From Vandiemenella viatica (Eukaryota; Arthropoda; Insecta; Orthoptera; Morabidae): a stretch of DNA of 64,000 nucleotides. The notes below the pieces were generated by a model. The model had not been told where the DNA came from, made no database searches, and saw only the letters and a program-made list of their open reading frames with translations. The stretch spans positions 38,235-102,234 of the forward strand of contig JARYHS010006907.1 of the NCBI GenBank assembly GCA_031002005.1, read 5' to 3'. Positions 63,696-64,000 of this stretch are shown one piece after another. Both the position numbers and the translations under genes were made by a program. Within the stretch, counting starts at the first letter, position 1. The number at the start of each line of letters is the position of its first letter.

Positions 63696-63708
63696 TATAA
63701 TAAAAGTA

Positions 63709-63711
<3 letters not shown>

Positions 63712-63748
<37 letters not shown>
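63712..63748. repeat. (TA)n microsatellite
   Basis: Uninterrupted TA dinucleotides, about 18 units. Confidence 0.95.
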
Positions 63749-63751
<3 letters not shown>

Positions 63752-64000
63752 ATACAACATTTGAAGTTGAATAGTTAATGATGATCTATATAAAGAATCA
63801 AACTGTTATAACAGAAATATTCAGTCAAATAAAAACAAGATAGATAGACGGGGAAGGAAAGTAAATTTCTATTTCGGCAATGTGTCTGTTCTCTTGATAC
63901 GCCTAGCTGTAAGATACGTTTCCTTGAATAGGAAATTACCACAGCACTGCCAGAAGTTAGAAATCGTGGCAACAGTGCAAGAAGTAGTTGTGGCAACGTC
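63749..64000. other. non-coding end of window
   Basis: No supported feature; the minus-strand ORF at 63775-63996 has no recognisable domain. Confidence 0.4.

Noticed and set aside
1..64000. CRISPR arrays, operons or prokaryotic defence systems
   Set aside because: No regularly spaced short repeats with unique spacers, no Shine-Dalgarno spaced gene runs; intron-like, SINE and LINE content shows a eukaryote.

Overview
This is a eukaryotic, almost certainly insect, intergenic or intronic window built mainly from nested transposable elements. The mix (CR1-like LINEs with an SGNH-esterase ORF1, Jockey, R1 and RTE-like LINEs, a Penelope element, gypsy, PIF/Harbinger, hAT, piggyBac, Tc1 and Helitron, plus tRNA-derived SINEs with AAT tails) fits a large, TE-rich hexapod genome. 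I lean towards Polyneoptera (Orthoptera-like) because of the SINE types and the TGTAGA-repeat LINE tail, but no marker in the window proves this. There are no operons, CRISPR arrays or prokaryotic genes.

Layout. 1-2740: internally deleted Ty3/gypsy remnant (+). 2745-5010: CR1-like LINE fragment (-). 5000-5560: tandem repeat leading into a Penelope GIY-YIG remnant (5600-6357, +). 6358-13625: a Jockey LINE (-) split by a nearly full-length CR1-like LINE (6693-11645) flanked by a 9-bp target duplication. 13718-13830: two 5S-rRNA-derived segments. 14701-19785: nearly full-length Jockey LINE (+) with a recognisable Inr+DPE internal promoter. 19791-22803: a second LINE (+), 3' truncated. 22817-28730: LTR retrotransposon (-) carrying only a Gag-like ORF; its 5' LTR is split by a PIF/Harbinger element, itself split by a LINE fragment. 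28799-35558: a 6.8-kb non-autonomous hAT with a perfect 8-bp duplication. 36456-39384: a Tc1 fold-back element, one arm of which holds a piggyBac derivative at TTAA. 40210-46340: three-deep nest, R1 containing an RTE-like LINE containing a CR1-like LINE. 48268-48454: hAT MITE. 48880-49885 and 60821-61860: arms of an old ~1-kb inverted repeat. 51690-52330: RTE-like fragment. 52525-52735: GC-rich island. 53600-55270: the only candidate host gene, two exons on the minus strand. 57322-60776: Helitron lacking its helicase. 61850-63700: SINEs and an inverted-repeat element.

Almost every TE ORF carries stops, frameshifts or deletions, so the window is mostly a fossil record. The most intact ORFs are the CR1-like PHD/SGNH ORF1 (10185-11252), the Gag-like ORF of the minus-strand LTR element (24349-25320), and the zinc-knuckle ORF1 at 20271-21218. 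The nesting gives a relative age order without alignments: hosts are older than their guests.
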